A DNA stretch of 64,000 nt from Nonomuraea sediminis (GCF_018531495.1 NZ_JAHDTI010000003.1:620001-684000), one strand, 5' to 3'. Positions 44,170 through 53,949 are shown, counted from the first letter of the stretch. Program-made: numbers and translations. The notes: generated by a model not told the origin, from the letters alone.

Positions 44170-45529
44170 CCCAGAACCACACGAACACGAACGACAGCAC
44201 GGCGAACCCGGCGTAGCCCGCGTAGGTGAGCGGCAGGTTCCACTCCGACAGGGCGGGGAACGACACCGTGATCGCCCAGTTCGCGAGCCACTGCGCGGCC
44301 GCGGCCACGCCGAGCGCGGCGGCCCTGATCCGGTTCGGGAACATCTCCCCCAGCAGCACCCAGACCACGACACCCCACGACAGGGCGAAGAACAGCACGA
44401 ACACGTTGGCCGCGATCAGCGCGATGGGCCCCTGCGGGTCGGGCAGCGTGACGACGCCGTGCACCTTGGTCGCAGCGCTGAAGGCCCACGCGGCGGTGCC
44501 CAGCGAGACCGCCATGCCCGCGGAGCCGATCATCAGCAGCGGCCTGCGGCCGATCCGGTCCACCAGGGCGATCGCGATGAACGTGCCGATGATGTTGATG
44601 ACCGAACTGGAGAAGCTGATCAGCAACGAGTTGCTCTGGGTGATACCGACCGACTGCCACAGCACCGACGAGTAGTAGAAGATCACGTTGATGCCGACGA
44701 ACTGCTGGAACACCGACAGGGTGATCCCGATCCAGACGATCGGCAGGAGCCCGAACGCCGGCCCGCGCAGGTCCTTCATCGTCGGCACGTGCTCGGTGTG
44801 GAGCACGTGCTGGATCTCGGCCACCCGCGCGTCCAGGTCGATCTTCTCGCCCTCCACCTCGGTCAGCACCACGCGCGCCTGCTCGAGACGGCCGGCGGCG
44901 ATGAGGTAGCGCGGCGATTCGGGAATGTTCAGCGCGAACACCAGGTACAGCACTGCGGGCACCACGCAGGCGCCGAGCATCCACTGCCAGGCCTGCAGCC
45001 CCCACAGCGTGTTGTTCACGTTGCCGCCGGCCAGCCGCACGAACATGTAGTTGACCAGCTGCGACACCGCGATCCCGAGCACGATCGCGAGCTGCTGGAA
45101 TGACCCGAGCCGACCCCGGTAGGCCGGCGGCGCCACCTCCGCGATGTATGCGGGCCCGAGCACCGAGGCCATCCCGATCGCCATGCCCGCGAGCAACCGC
45201 CAGAACCCCAGGTCCCAGATCGAGAACGGCAGCATCTGCCCGATCGAGCTCACCGCGAACAGCAGCGCCGCCGCCTGCATGGTCCGCGTCCGCCCCCACC
45301 GGTCGGCCAGCCCGCCCCCGATCCAGGCGCCCACGGCCGAGCCGAGCAGCGCGATCGCCACCACCAGCCCGGTCTGCACCGGGCCGACGCCGAAGTACTT
45401 CTGGATGCCGACGACAGCCCCGTTGATCACGGCGCTGTCATAGCCGAACAGGAACCCGCCGATGGCCGCCGCCGCCGCTATGAACACGACGTGACCGAGA
45501 TGCTCCTGGTGAGAAGGCCGGACTGCCAT
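44129..45529 (-). CDS. Sugar porter family MFS transporter
   Basis: 466 residues from ATG 45529, one base after the preceding stop. Sugar-porter signatures: GGFLFGYDSAVINGAV in helix 1, GGGLADRWGRTRTM, GPAYIAEVAPPAYRGRLGSFQQLAI, the PESPRYLIAAGR loop after helix 6, QQFVGINVIFYYSS in helix 7, LVDRIGRRPLLMIG and a terminal VKETKGRKLEEM. Twelve helices. It imports a hexose, pentose or polyol with protons. The gene upstream encodes a beta-rich protein and is likely co-transcribed. Confidence 0.95.
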   Translation of the reverse strand: MAVRPSHQEHLGHVVFIAAAAAIGGFLFGYDSAVINGAVVGIQKYFGVGPVQTGLVVAIALLGSAVGAWIGGGLADRWGRTRTMQAAALLFAVSSIGQMLPFSIWDLGFWRLLAGMAIGMASVLGPAYIAEVAPPAYRGRLGSFQQLAIVLGIAVSQLVNYMFVRLAGGNVNNTLWGLQAWQWMLGACVVPAVLYLVFALNIPESPRYLIAAGRLEQARVVLTEVEGEKIDLDARVAEIQHVLHTEHVPTMKDLRGPAFGLLPIVWIGITLSVFQQFVGINVIFYYSSVLWQSVGITQSNSLLISFSSSVINIIGTFIAIALVDRIGRRPLLMIGSAGMAVSLGTAAWAFSAATKVHGVVTLPDPQGPIALIAANVFVLFFALSWGVVVWVLLGEMFPNRIRAAALGVAAAAQWLANWAITVSFPALSEWNLPLTYAGYAGFAVLSFVFVWFWVKETKGRKLEEMG

Positions 45530-45530
45530 C

Positions 45531-46142
45531 TCAGCTCCTCTCCACGCGTGTCTCAGCGGCGATCCCGATCGCCACCAGGTACCCGGGATCCGCCGGGTCA
45601 TACCCCGGCGTCTGCGCGATCAGGCCGTTTCCGTGCCCGATGCGCCGCCCGTCCACGAAGAGCTGACGGGCTCCCCTGTGCACCTCGACCCACACGGGCA
45701 CGTCCGCCGGCCGCCGGATCGTGGTCCGGTAGAGCTCGTCGGCGGTTATGGTGCGCGGCTTCTCCGGCTCGTCGAGGACGAGTGTCAGCCCGGTCGCCCC
45801 GCCAGTGATCTCCAGCTCGAGCAGGTCGGCCCCTGTCAGATCGATGAACACGTCGTGGGCGCCATCGGCGATCTTGATGGTCCAGGCGGTGCCGGCGTCC
45901 ACGAGCAGGTGCGCGGGGTGGGCCCTGCGCAGCACGCCGAGGTAGGGGTAGTCGACGTCGATCCGCCCGTCGGACCAGCTCACCTCGGGTCCCGGGGTCC
46001 CGAGACTGGCCTCGAGCAGGTATCCGAGGCCGGGAGCCGCGTGCAGGCTCATCCGATCGACGCCGTGGCCGAAGCAGAGCGTGGCCTCGTTGTCCCGCGC
46101 GTCAGCCAGAGGAACGGTGACGCGCTCCGCAGTCACCGACAT
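45531..46142 (-). CDS. Beta-rich protein of unknown function, coupled to the sugar porter gene
   Basis: 203 residues, no signal peptide or membrane helix. No enzyme motif is recognised. The second half has the pattern DLLELEITGGATGLTLVLDEPE, then TIRRPADVPVWVEVHRGARQLFVDGRRIGHG and TPGYDPADPGYLVAI, which resembles the toastrack-like beta domains found behind actinobacterial DUF1707-type proteins. Stop and the porter start are 1 bp apart, so the two are translationally coupled. A structural or accessory role is a guess. Confidence 0.75.
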   Translation of the reverse strand: MSVTAERVTVPLADARDNEATLCFGHGVDRMSLHAAPGLGYLLEASLGTPGPEVSWSDGRIDVDYPYLGVLRRAHPAHLLVDAGTAWTIKIADGAHDVFIDLTGADLLELEITGGATGLTLVLDEPEKPRTITADELYRTTIRRPADVPVWVEVHRGARQLFVDGRRIGHGNGLIAQTPGYDPADPGYLVAIGIAAETRVERS

Positions 46143-46274
46143 GTCTCGACATATCCCCAGATCAGGGCCTTACCAACGCTTCATAACCCCTTCTTGCCCA
46201 AACCTTCAAGACCCCGGCGCTCCACGAAGAACTGAGGTCTGGCCGGAAAGCCAATGTGATCGCAGAATGCGCTC

Positions 46275-47177
46275 ATGAGATGGAGGCGCGCGGCGCCGAC
46301 GCCGTTGAGCCAGGAGGAGTTCGACGCGTTACCGGCCCTGGACCGGGCCGAGCTGCACCGCGCCGCGCGCGACAGCCGGCGCGAGCTCGTGGCGACCGTC
46401 CTGCAGTTCGTGACGGCACTGGGCGTGCTCGGCGGGTTGCTGCTGACGGCGCAGGGCCTTGCGCAGACGGCCAAGTCGATCGAGGCCTCGCGCGAGGAGC
46501 TGGGCATCGCCAGGAAGGGACAGCTCACCGACCGGTTCACCAGGGCCGTGGAGCAGTTGGGCGCCGCGAGCGTGGACGTGCGGGTGGGCGGCGTCTACGC
46601 GCTGGAAGGGATCGGGCGCGACGCCGCCGAATACCGGCAGACCACCGTGGACGTGCTGGCCACGTACGTGGTCGGCAACGGCCGCCCGTCCGGGAAGAGC
46701 GAGGTGGCCAGGGATGTGCAGACCGCCCTCACGGTGCTGGGCAGGGTCCACCCGGCGAGCCCGAAGAGCGGGTGGCTCGATCTGTCGCACGCCCGCATCG
46801 ACGGCGCCACGTTGCAAGGCGCATACCTGGCGCACAGCAGGATGTTCGGGACCAGCATGAAGTCCGCCAACCTGATCGAGGCGGATCTCTCGGGCTCCCT
46901 GTTGCCGTTCTCCCACCTGTCGGGCGCCTTCCTGACGGAGGCGAATCTGGCCAAGGCCAACTTCAACCTGGCGGACATGTCCCGCGCGAGCCTGTGGCAC
47001 GCCGACCTCCGCGGCACGGTCTTCCTCACCACCGACCTGAGGGGCGCCGACTTCACCGGGGCGAAGCTCGACGGCGCCTACTTCAAGAACGCGGACCTGC
47101 GCGGCGCCAAGGGCCTGCCGCCCGTCGCCGAGCTCAAGAAGCTCGTCCAGTGGGACGAACAGACGAAGTGGCCGTGA
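46275..47177 (+). CDS. Membrane-anchored pentapeptide-repeat protein
   Basis: 300 residues. A charged N-terminal 35 residues precede one hydrophobic helix (ATVLQFVTALGVLGGLLLTA), then a coiled-coil-like stretch (KSIEASREELGIARKGQLTDRFTRAVEQLG). DVRVGGVYALEGIGRD is the conserved lead-in of many actinobacterial members. From about residue 168 pentapeptide repeats A(D/N)LxX run for some 110 residues (LSHARIDGATLQGAYL; ANLIEADLSGSLL; ADLRGTVFLTTDLRGADF). This gives a right-handed quadrilateral helix; function is unknown. It is followed by a small membrane protein on the same strand. Confidence 0.88.
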   Translation: MRWRRAAPTPLSQEEFDALPALDRAELHRAARDSRRELVATVLQFVTALGVLGGLLLTAQGLAQTAKSIEASREELGIARKGQLTDRFTRAVEQLGAASVDVRVGGVYALEGIGRDAAEYRQTTVDVLATYVVGNGRPSGKSEVARDVQTALTVLGRVHPASPKSGWLDLSHARIDGATLQGAYLAHSRMFGTSMKSANLIEADLSGSLLPFSHLSGAFLTEANLAKANFNLADMSRASLWHADLRGTVFLTTDLRGADFTGAKLDGAYFKNADLRGAKGLPPVAELKKLVQWDEQTKWP

Positions 47178-47198
47178 CATGCCGGTCGCGCCGATGGG

Positions 47199-47471
47199 AT
47201 GATCGGCTTCGTGACGGTTCGGGCGAGGATCGCGGCGGCATGGGGATGGCATTCGCGCTGGATCGACGCGCATCCGGTGCTCGCGCCACCGGCATCGGGG
47301 ATCGCGCTCTTCTGCGTGGGCGCCCTGGCGTCGTGGGCGACCGGGGAGGACCCCACTCCGTGGGGCCATCTCGTGAGATCCGCCGCCATCGCCACTGTCC
47401 TGTTCTGGTTGGAGGCCCTGTGTCTGGTCGGCCGCCGTCCCGAGCCCGCCGCTGATCGCCAGGCCGGGTAG
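47199..47471 (+). CDS. Small two-helix membrane protein
   Basis: 90 residues, ATG 47199, 21 bp after the pentapeptide gene. Two hydrophobic segments are seen: LAPPASGIALFCVGALASWA and LVRSAAIATVLFWLEALCLVG, with short charged ends. No known family. Same strand and tight spacing suggest co-expression with the pentapeptide-repeat protein. Confidence 0.6.
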   Translation: MIGFVTVRARIAAAWGWHSRWIDAHPVLAPPASGIALFCVGALASWATGEDPTPWGHLVRSAAIATVLFWLEALCLVGRRPEPAADRQAG

Positions 47472-47503
47472 GGCGGCAGGTGGCCCTCGGTCTCCTGCCG
47501 CCC
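47471..47503. terminator. Bidirectional terminator between the small membrane protein and the DoxX gene
   Basis: GGGCGGCAGG pairs perfectly with CCTGCCGCCC in the 45-bp gap between converging genes. Confidence 0.75.
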
Positions 47504-47516
47504 AGGGGGCGGGAGG

Positions 47517-47933
47517 TCAGCGGGGGGAGTTCTGGACCGGCTTCGTGAGGGATTTGGCCCAGGTGAGCAGGTTCGGCGGGCGGGATGTCCAGGCGATCGC
47601 CAGCATGACCACCAGAAGGGTGGGCGCAGCGACACTCTCGTAGAGGACGTTGCGGTTGATGATGTGCGTCAGTGTCGCGCCGGTGAGCACGACCACGAGG
47701 ATCGCCGCGCCCAGGAAGCGGTGCTCGCGGCGCGGGATGACCAGCAGGATGGCACACAGGAACTCCACCGTCCCGATCACGAACCTGAACCAGGACGGAT
47801 ATCCCCATTCCACGAATTTCACGGAGTAGGCGGGGCCGTAGAACGTCGGCCCCGGCCAGTACTTGGTCACAGCGCCGACGACGAACGAAGCGGCGAGGAT
47901 CCAGTAGGCGCAGGTGAGGAGGCGTTTTCTCAT
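47517..47933 (-). CDS. DoxX-like membrane protein
   Basis: 138 residues from ATG 47933. Four helices in the DoxX_2 pattern: LLTCAYWILAASFVVGAVTKYW, FRFVIGTVEFLCAILLVIPRREHRFLGAAILVVVLTGA, and APTLLVVMLAIAWTSRP. The family ranges from thiosulfate:quinone oxidoreductase subunits to uncharacterised redox-related membrane proteins. A much longer in-frame reading overlaps pnkp and was rejected. Confidence 0.85.
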   Translation of the reverse strand: MRKRLLTCAYWILAASFVVGAVTKYWPGPTFYGPAYSVKFVEWGYPSWFRFVIGTVEFLCAILLVIPRREHRFLGAAILVVVLTGATLTHIINRNVLYESVAAPTLLVVMLAIAWTSRPPNLLTWAKSLTKPVQNSPR

Positions 47934-47991
47934 GCCGACGACGCTAGGCTCGCCTCCTCCCCCGCGCTTCTCAGAAACTGACCGACTCCCC

Positions 47992-50451
47992 CTAGAGCCG
48001 CGGGTCGACGGGCTCGGACTCCAGGGCGAGCACGGCGAAGACCGGCTCGTGGACGCGCCAGGTCGCCTCACCGTCGGCCAGCCGTGACAGCGCCTCCAGC
48101 CCGAGCCAGTGCTCGCGCAGCGCCAGCGACCGCTTCTTGCCCAGGAAGCGGTGCCGCAGCACGTCCAGCGACTCGGTGTAGTCGGGCCCGTAGATGATCC
48201 GCAGGTACTCCCGCCCGCGCACCTTGATCCCCGGCTGGACCCGCCCTGGGGTGTGGACGGCGGGCTTGACCACCATCCCCTCGCCCCCGGCCGCTGTGAG
48301 CGACGACCACCACTCCACGGCCGAGGCACGGGAGGACTCGGAGCTCAGGTCGACGAACAGGTGCCTGGTCTGCGTGATCAGCGGGGACTCCAACAGCCCG
48401 AGCGTGGACAGGTGCCAGGCGTGCGGTTCCAGCGCCGCCGCGCGTCCCTGGCACGCCAGGATCTGGAACGGCGCGAGCCGTACCCCGGAAAGTCCGTCGA
48501 CCGGCCAGCAGTAGCGTGCATAGGCGTCGCGAAAAAGGGCAGCGTTGTCGTGGCGACGCCGGGTGCGGGACAGCAACCCGCCCACACCCAGCCCGCGCCC
48601 GGACGCCGCCTCCAGCGCCGCGACCGCCTCCGGCAGCGACGCGCGCGCCGCCGCGCCGACCGCGGCGTACTGCGTGCGGATCAGCTCGCCCGCCTTGGCC
48701 GACCAGGGCAGCAGCTCGCAGTCCAGCACCACCCAGTCGGAGCCGAGCGCCCCCCACAGCGGCTCGCACGCCTCGCGCAGCCGCTCGACCAGCGGCGCCA
48801 CATCGCCGAAGAAGGGCCGGCCCGTCCGGGTGAACACCGTGCCCGACGAACCGTCCGTCACGCCGAAGCGCGCGGCGGCGACGCCGGGGTCACGGGCCAG
48901 TACGGCTATCGCCCGCGAGCCCATGTGCTTCTCCTCGCACACGACCTCGGTCACCCCGGCGGCGGCGAACTCCTCGAACGCCTCGTGCGGGTGCTCCAGG
49001 TAGCCGTCGAGCTTGGAGGTCTCCGGCGGCGCCATGGTCGGCGGCAGGTAGACCAGCCAGCGCGGGTCGACCGCGAACCGGCTCATCACCTCCAGCGCGG
49101 CGGCCGCGTTCTCCTCGAAGATCTTGACCCGGCCGCCGAAGCGGGTCTCCACGTGCCGGGTGCCCTGGACGTCGGTGATGTCGAGCATGCCGGGATCGCG
49201 GGACGGCCCGCCCAGCGGCTTGACCGACTCGTACCACACCTGCTCGGCGGGCACGGAGACGAGCTGCCGCTCCGGGTAGCGCAGCGCGGTCAGCCGGCCG
49301 CCGAACACGCAGCCGGTGTCGAGGCAGATCGTGTTGTTGACCCATTCGGGGGTCGTGGTCGGGGTGTGCCCGTAGACGACCATGGCCCGGCCCCGGTACT
49401 CCTCGGCCCACGGGTAACGCACCGGCAGGCCGTACTCGTCGGTCTCGCCGGTCGTGTCGCCGTACAGGGCGAAGGAGCGGACGCGGCCGGAGGCGCGGCC
49501 GTGGTAGGCCTCCTTGAGCCCGGCGTGCGCGACGACCAGGCGGCCGCCGTCGAGCTGGTAGTGGCTGATCAGCCCGTCCATGAAGGCGCGGGCCTCCTCG
49601 ACGAAGGCCGGGTCGCGGGCGGCCAGCTGGTCAAGCGACTCCTGCAGGCCGTGCGCGACCTTGACGTTGCGGCCGTTCAGCGCGCGCACCAGCTTCTGCT
49701 CGTGGTTGCCCGCCACGCAGATCGCGGTGCCGGCCGCGACCATGCTCATGACGAGCTTCAGTACGCCGGGGGTGTCGGGACCGCGGTCGACCAGGTCGCC
49801 GACGAACACCGCGGTGCGGCCCTCGGGGTGGGTCAATCCCTGCCAGCCCAGCTCGGCGAGCAGCGACTCCAGCTCCGAGCGGCAGCCGTGCACGTCGCCG
49901 ATGATGTCGAACGGGCCTGTCAGCTCCCGCTTGTCGGTCCACGCCTTCTCGTAGGAGATCTCCGCGGCGGCGATCTCGTCCAGGCCGCGCAGCACGTGCA
50001 CCTTCCTGAACCCGTCGCGGGAGATCTTCGACAGGGAGCGGCGCAGGTCCTTGCGCTGGCGGATCACCACGCCGGGGCCGAAGTCGCGGTCGGGCCTGGC
50101 GGCGTTGCGCTCGATCGCCACCTCCTCCGGGGTGTCCAGGACGATCGCTTCGCACAGCACGTCGTGCTTCCTGGCCAGCTCGATGAGCGCCTTGCGGGCG
50201 CCGTACTGCACGTTGGTGGCGTCGACCACGGTGAACAGGCCGCGCGAGAGCCGTACGCCGACGATGTGGTGCAGCAGGTCGAAGGCCGCGGGGGTGGCCG
50301 CCTGGTCGTTCTCGTCGTCGGCCACCAGGCCGCGGCAGAAGTCGGACGAGATGACCTGGGTGGGCTTGAAGTGCTTGGCGGCGAACGTCGACTTCCCGCT
50401 CCCGGACACGCCCACGAGCACGACCAGAGAAAGCTCCGGGACACTAATCAC
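47992..50451 (-). CDS. pnkp: Polynucleotide 5'-kinase / 3'-phosphatase / adenylyltransferase (bacterial Pnkp)
   Basis: 819 residues with all three Pnkp modules. Kinase (1-170): P-loop LVGVSGSGKSTFAAKH and VVDATNVQYGARK. Phosphatase (about 180-430, binuclear metallophosphoesterase): IIGDVHGCRSELES with D186 and H188, FVGDLVDRGPDTPG, VAGNHEQKLVRAL and VYGHTPTTTP. Ligase-like adenylyltransferase (about 470-819): VVCEEKHMGSRAIAVLARD with K508 as AMP acceptor, and GEGMVVKPAV as motif IV/V region. It heals and seals RNA ends with Hen1, which methylates the 3' end first. The gene overlaps hen1 by 8 bp. Confidence 0.96.
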   Translation of the reverse strand: MISVPELSLVVLVGVSGSGKSTFAAKHFKPTQVISSDFCRGLVADDENDQAATPAAFDLLHHIVGVRLSRGLFTVVDATNVQYGARKALIELARKHDVLCEAIVLDTPEEVAIERNAARPDRDFGPGVVIRQRKDLRRSLSKISRDGFRKVHVLRGLDEIAAAEISYEKAWTDKRELTGPFDIIGDVHGCRSELESLLAELGWQGLTHPEGRTAVFVGDLVDRGPDTPGVLKLVMSMVAAGTAICVAGNHEQKLVRALNGRNVKVAHGLQESLDQLAARDPAFVEEARAFMDGLISHYQLDGGRLVVAHAGLKEAYHGRASGRVRSFALYGDTTGETDEYGLPVRYPWAEEYRGRAMVVYGHTPTTTPEWVNNTICLDTGCVFGGRLTALRYPERQLVSVPAEQVWYESVKPLGGPSRDPGMLDITDVQGTRHVETRFGGRVKIFEENAAAALEVMSRFAVDPRWLVYLPPTMAPPETSKLDGYLEHPHEAFEEFAAAGVTEVVCEEKHMGSRAIAVLARDPGVAAARFGVTDGSSGTVFTRTGRPFFGDVAPLVERLREACEPLWGALGSDWVVLDCELLPWSAKAGELIRTQYAAVGAAARASLPEAVAALEAASGRGLGVGGLLSRTRRRHDNAALFRDAYARYCWPVDGLSGVRLAPFQILACQGRAAALEPHAWHLSTLGLLESPLITQTRHLFVDLSSESSRASAVEWWSSLTAAGGEGMVVKPAVHTPGRVQPGIKVRGREYLRIIYGPDYTESLDVLRHRFLGKKRSLALREHWLGLEALSRLADGEATWRVHEPVFAVLALESEPVDPRL

Positions 50452-51910
50452 GGCTGAACACCCCCATCTGCGTCGGAGAGCCGATCTCCGCGTCCTCCTC
50501 CCCGATAGGCCGGAACGTCACCTGGTAGCCGTAGGCGGCGGCGACTCGGGTCGCCCACTCCTGGAACTCCGCCCGGGTCCACTCGAAGCGGTGGTCGTTG
50601 TGCCGCAAACCGGTCAGGAACTCGTAGCGCACGTTGTACTCGACGTTCGGCGTCGTCACGATCACGTGCTGCGGCCTGGCGTGGCCGAACACCACCCGCT
50701 CGAGCGCCGCCAGCCGCGGCGGGTCCACGTGCTCGACGACCTCCATCAGCACGGCAGCGTCGTAGCCGGTGAAGCGCTTGTCGGTGTAGGTGAGCGCGCC
50801 CTGGAACAGCGTCAGCCGGGCCCGCTTGGCGTCCGGCATCCGCTCCAGGCGCAGCTTGCGCGCCGCGATCGTGAGCGCAAGCGACGAGACGTCGGCGCCC
50901 GCCACCCGGGCGAAGCGCGGCCTGGCCAGCAGCGCGCCGACCAGCTCGCCCTGCCCGCAGCCCAGGTCGATCACGCTGGTCGCGCCCAGCTCCTCCAGCG
51001 TGGCCAGCACGGCCTCGCGCCGCAGCGTGTTGAGCGGGCGCGGCTTGTCCTCCGGCGGCGCGTCGTCCTGCTCGGCTTCCGCAGAAGCTTCCGCGGAAGC
51101 CGCCTCCGTGGCGGCCGTCTCGCCGGGCGCCGCCTCCTCGTCCACCGCGGGTTCCAGGTGCTCCTCGGTCTCGTCGCCGAGCTCGGCCAGCCGGGCCAGC
51201 GCCGTACGCGCCAGAGCCCAGCGCCGCCCCAGATACCTGCGCGTGATCAGCCCGCGCGAGGGGTGCGCGGCCAGCCAGCCCTCGCCGGCCCTGATCAGCT
51301 TGTCCACCTCGTCGGGGGCCACCCAGTAGTGCTTGCCGTCGTCGAGCACGGGCAGCAGCACGTACAGGTGGTTGAGCGCGTCGGCCAGCCGCAGCGTCCC
51401 GCGCAGCGTCAGCGAGACGTACCGCGAGTCACCCCACTCGGGAAAGGCCTCGTCCAGAGGTACGGCCAGCGCCTCGACCTGCCAGCCGAGCGGCTCGAAC
51501 AGCTCCCGCGCCAGGTCCGGCCCGCCCCGGCAGGGCAGCGCGGGAATCCGGATCTCCAGCGGCAGCGCCGTACCGGGAAGTTCGGGCCTGGCCTTGCAGC
51601 GCCCGGCGCGGGCGGTGCGGAAGACGTCGGCCAGCGCCACCGCCAGCAGCGACGAGGCGGCGTAGGGCCGGTCGTTGACGTACTGCGACAGGCTGAAATC
51701 GGGTGAGTTGCGCCCGCGCGAGCGGACCAGCGCGATCGGATCGACCTCGAGCAGCAGCGCCGCCGTGCAGCGATCCTCGCCCGCCTCCGGGTAGAACACC
51801 GTGGCCGTGCCGAACGACTGGCCGAACTCCTGCACCCGGTCGGGATGCTTGTGCAGGAGAAAGCCCAGGTCGGTGGCGGGCGAGGCGGTCGTCGAGATCG
51901 TCAGCAGCAC
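50444..51910 (-). CDS. hen1: 3'-terminal RNA ribose 2'-O-methyltransferase Hen1
   Basis: 488 residues. The N-terminal 225 residues form the bacterial Hen1 module that activates the Pnkp ligase (MLLTISTTASPATDLGFLLHKHPDRVQEF is the usual opening, read in parts). An Ala/Glu-rich linker of about 50 residues (EEHLEPAVDEEAAPGE and on) leads to the methyltransferase domain with DLGCGQGELV (D315), LMEVVEHVDPPRLAAL and TTPNVEYN then HNDHRFEWTRAEF, holding the metal-binding E-x-x-H-H. It adds a 2'-O-methyl group to a broken RNA 3' end so that the repaired site resists re-cleavage. Confidence 0.95.
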   Translation of the reverse strand: MLLTISTTASPATDLGFLLHKHPDRVQEFGQSFGTATVFYPEAGEDRCTAALLLEVDPIALVRSRGRNSPDFSLSQYVNDRPYAASSLLAVALADVFRTARAGRCKARPELPGTALPLEIRIPALPCRGGPDLARELFEPLGWQVEALAVPLDEAFPEWGDSRYVSLTLRGTLRLADALNHLYVLLPVLDDGKHYWVAPDEVDKLIRAGEGWLAAHPSRGLITRRYLGRRWALARTALARLAELGDETEEHLEPAVDEEAAPGETAATEAASAEASAEAEQDDAPPEDKPRPLNTLRREAVLATLEELGATSVIDLGCGQGELVGALLARPRFARVAGADVSSLALTIAARKLRLERMPDAKRARLTLFQGALTYTDKRFTGYDAAVLMEVVEHVDPPRLAALERVVFGHARPQHVIVTTPNVEYNVRYEFLTGLRHNDHRFEWTRAEFQEWATRVAAAYGYQVTFRPIGEEDAEIGSPTQMGVFSRD

Positions 51911-51956
51911 GCCCCCATAGTGCCGCAGCCGGGCAGAGCGGCGCGAACGGAATATC

Positions 51957-53849
51957 TCACCCGACGTGCACGTGCGGCCGCTTGTCCAGGTCGGGCTCGG
52001 CCTTGCGCAGCACCTCCCTGGTCATCGGCGGCACGTCACCCCCGCCGAACAGCAGGTAGCCGAGCATCTTGACCATGGGGTTGCCCTCGCTCCAGTGGAA
52101 GTAGATGTGCGGCGGCCTGCCGGCACGGTCGCGCAGGTGCAGCGTGAGCGCGGCCAGGGCGTTGGGCACCGTCGGCGACTCGAAGCGCAGGATCTTGTGG
52201 CCGTAGCGCTCCTCGCCGCGCACCCGCAGCTCCGACTCGAACTCCGAGGCGTCCACGACCGTGCCCTCGACGAACATGATGGGCTCCGAGGAGCGCAGGC
52301 GGTGGTTGAGCCACTGCTCGCGCAGCTTGTCGTTGTACTCGCGCTGGTCGCGCTGGTGCGGCTCGTTGGCGATCAGGTGGACCTCCGCGGCCTCCGCCTC
52401 GTTCACGAACTGCTCGGCCAGCGGGTCCAGGTGGACCTCGGTGACCCGCAGCTCGGTGGAGCGCGTGGCCCTGGACAGGATCGAGGTCACGATGATGGTG
52501 ATGATGAAGAAGGAGGCGATCTTCACACCGTCGGGCCGCTCGATGACGTTGGCGACCAGCGTGTAGGCGAGCACCGCCGAGATCAGCGCGAACGCGGCCG
52601 TGGCCAGGCGCTGCCGCTTGCGGAACGCGGACAGTGTCACCGCCACCGCGGCCGACAGCATCAGCACCAGCACGCCGGTGGCGTAGGCGCCGCCCTGGGC
52701 GTCGACGTCGGCGCGGAAGATGATCGTGATGGCGAACCCGATGACGGAGAAGACCAGCACCAGCGGGCGGACGGCGCGCGTCCAGTTGGGCGCCATGCCG
52801 TAGCGCGGCAGGTAGCGCGGCACCAGGTTGATCAGCCCGGCCATCGCCGAGGCCCCGGCGAACCAGAGGATGGCGATCGTGCTGACGTCGTAGATCGTGC
52901 CGAACCAGTCGCCGAGGAAGCCGTGCGCCAGGTAGGCCAGGGCCCGCCCGTTGGCCTTGCCGCCGGGTTCGAACTCCTGGTGCGGGATCAGCACGGTCGT
53001 CACCGTGCTGGTCAGGATCAGGAACACGCTCATGATGGCGGCGGCGGTGGTCAGCAGCCGCTTGGTGCCGTGGATGCGCTGCTCGAGCTTGCCCTTGATC
53101 ACCGGCATGACCGCGACGCCCGTCTCGAAGCCGGACATGCCCAGCGCCAGCTTGGGCATGACGACGAGCGAGAGCCCGATCATGACCAGCGGGCTGCTGT
53201 AGTCGACGCGCAGCAGGTTCTTCCAGTCCAGGATCACCTGCGGGTTCTCCAGCACGTGCAGGATCGCCACGGCCACCACGACCGCGTTGAGCGCCAGGTA
53301 GACGAACACGAGCACCACGGCGATGCTGATGGCCTCGCTGAAGCCCATGAGGAAGATGCCGCCCAGCAGGGCGAGCAGCACGAGCGTGACGATCACCTGC
53401 TGCCCGCTCAGGAACTCCGGCGCGAACGGGTTCTCCAGGATGTGCGCGGTGGCGTCGGCGGCCGACAGCGTCATCGTGATCACGAAGTCGGTGGCGGCGA
53501 AGCCGAGCAGGGCCAGCACGAACAGCTTGCCCCACCACTGCGGCGCCAGCTTCTCCAGCATCGCGATGGAGCCCTGGCCGTGCGGGCTCTCCTCGGCCAC
53601 CCGCCGGTAGACCGGCAGCGCGCCGAACAGCGTCAGTCCGACCAGGAGCAGGGTGGCGATCGGCGACAGCGCGCCGGCGGCCAGCGCCGCGATGCCCGGC
53701 TGGTAGCCCAGCGTGGAGAAGTAGTCCACGCCGGTCAGGCACATGACCTGCCACCACGAGTGCTTCTTGTGGGGACCGTGCTCGATCTGTTCGCGGTCGG
53801 TGGTCAGCCCTTCGAGCATCCATGCACGAAACGGCGCATACCCGGCCAT
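51957..53849 (-). CDS. APC/KUP-like amino acid or potassium transporter with C-terminal cytosolic domain
   Basis: 630 residues from ATG 53849 behind GGGGGTGG; GTG 53864 is an alternative. [23 protein letters not shown] is the conserved first-helix region of actinobacterial amino acid transporters related to KUP. About 12-13 helices follow to residue 485, with long segments such as [23 protein letters not shown] and [21 protein letters not shown]. The last 150 residues are cytosolic ([34 protein letters not shown], read in parts), ending near HVHVG. Substrate unknown. Confidence 0.85.
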   Translation of the reverse strand: MAGYAPFRAWMLEGLTTDREQIEHGPHKKHSWWQVMCLTGVDYFSTLGYQPGIAALAAGALSPIATLLLVGLTLFGALPVYRRVAEESPHGQGSIAMLEKLAPQWWGKLFVLALLGFAATDFVITMTLSAADATAHILENPFAPEFLSGQQVIVTLVLLALLGGIFLMGFSEAISIAVVLVFVYLALNAVVVAVAILHVLENPQVILDWKNLLRVDYSSPLVMIGLSLVVMPKLALGMSGFETGVAVMPVIKGKLEQRIHGTKRLLTTAAAIMSVFLILTSTVTTVLIPHQEFEPGGKANGRALAYLAHGFLGDWFGTIYDVSTIAILWFAGASAMAGLINLVPRYLPRYGMAPNWTRAVRPLVLVFSVIGFAITIIFRADVDAQGGAYATGVLVLMLSAAVAVTLSAFRKRQRLATAAFALISAVLAYTLVANVIERPDGVKIASFFIITIIVTSILSRATRSTELRVTEVHLDPLAEQFVNEAEAAEVHLIANEPHQRDQREYNDKLREQWLNHRLRSSEPIMFVEGTVVDASEFESELRVRGEERYGHKILRFESPTVPNALAALTLHLRDRAGRPPHIYFHWSEGNPMVKMLGYLLFGGGDVPPMTREVLRKAEPDLDKRPHVHVG

Positions 53850-53885
53850 TTCGGCCACCCCCACATCAACAACCCGTAAAGACGA

Positions 53886-53918
53886 AGAGCACCCTACTGA
53901 GGTTGAGCAGGGTGCTCT
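53886..53918 (-). terminator. Terminator behind the luciferase-like oxidoreductase
   Basis: AGAGCACCCT and AGGGTGCTCT form a perfect 10-bp stem with a 13-nt loop, 32 bp past the stop and 37 bp before the transporter start. Confidence 0.7.
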
Positions 53919-53949
53919 CGTGCTCAGGGCGTCAAGAAAACGTCAATAT

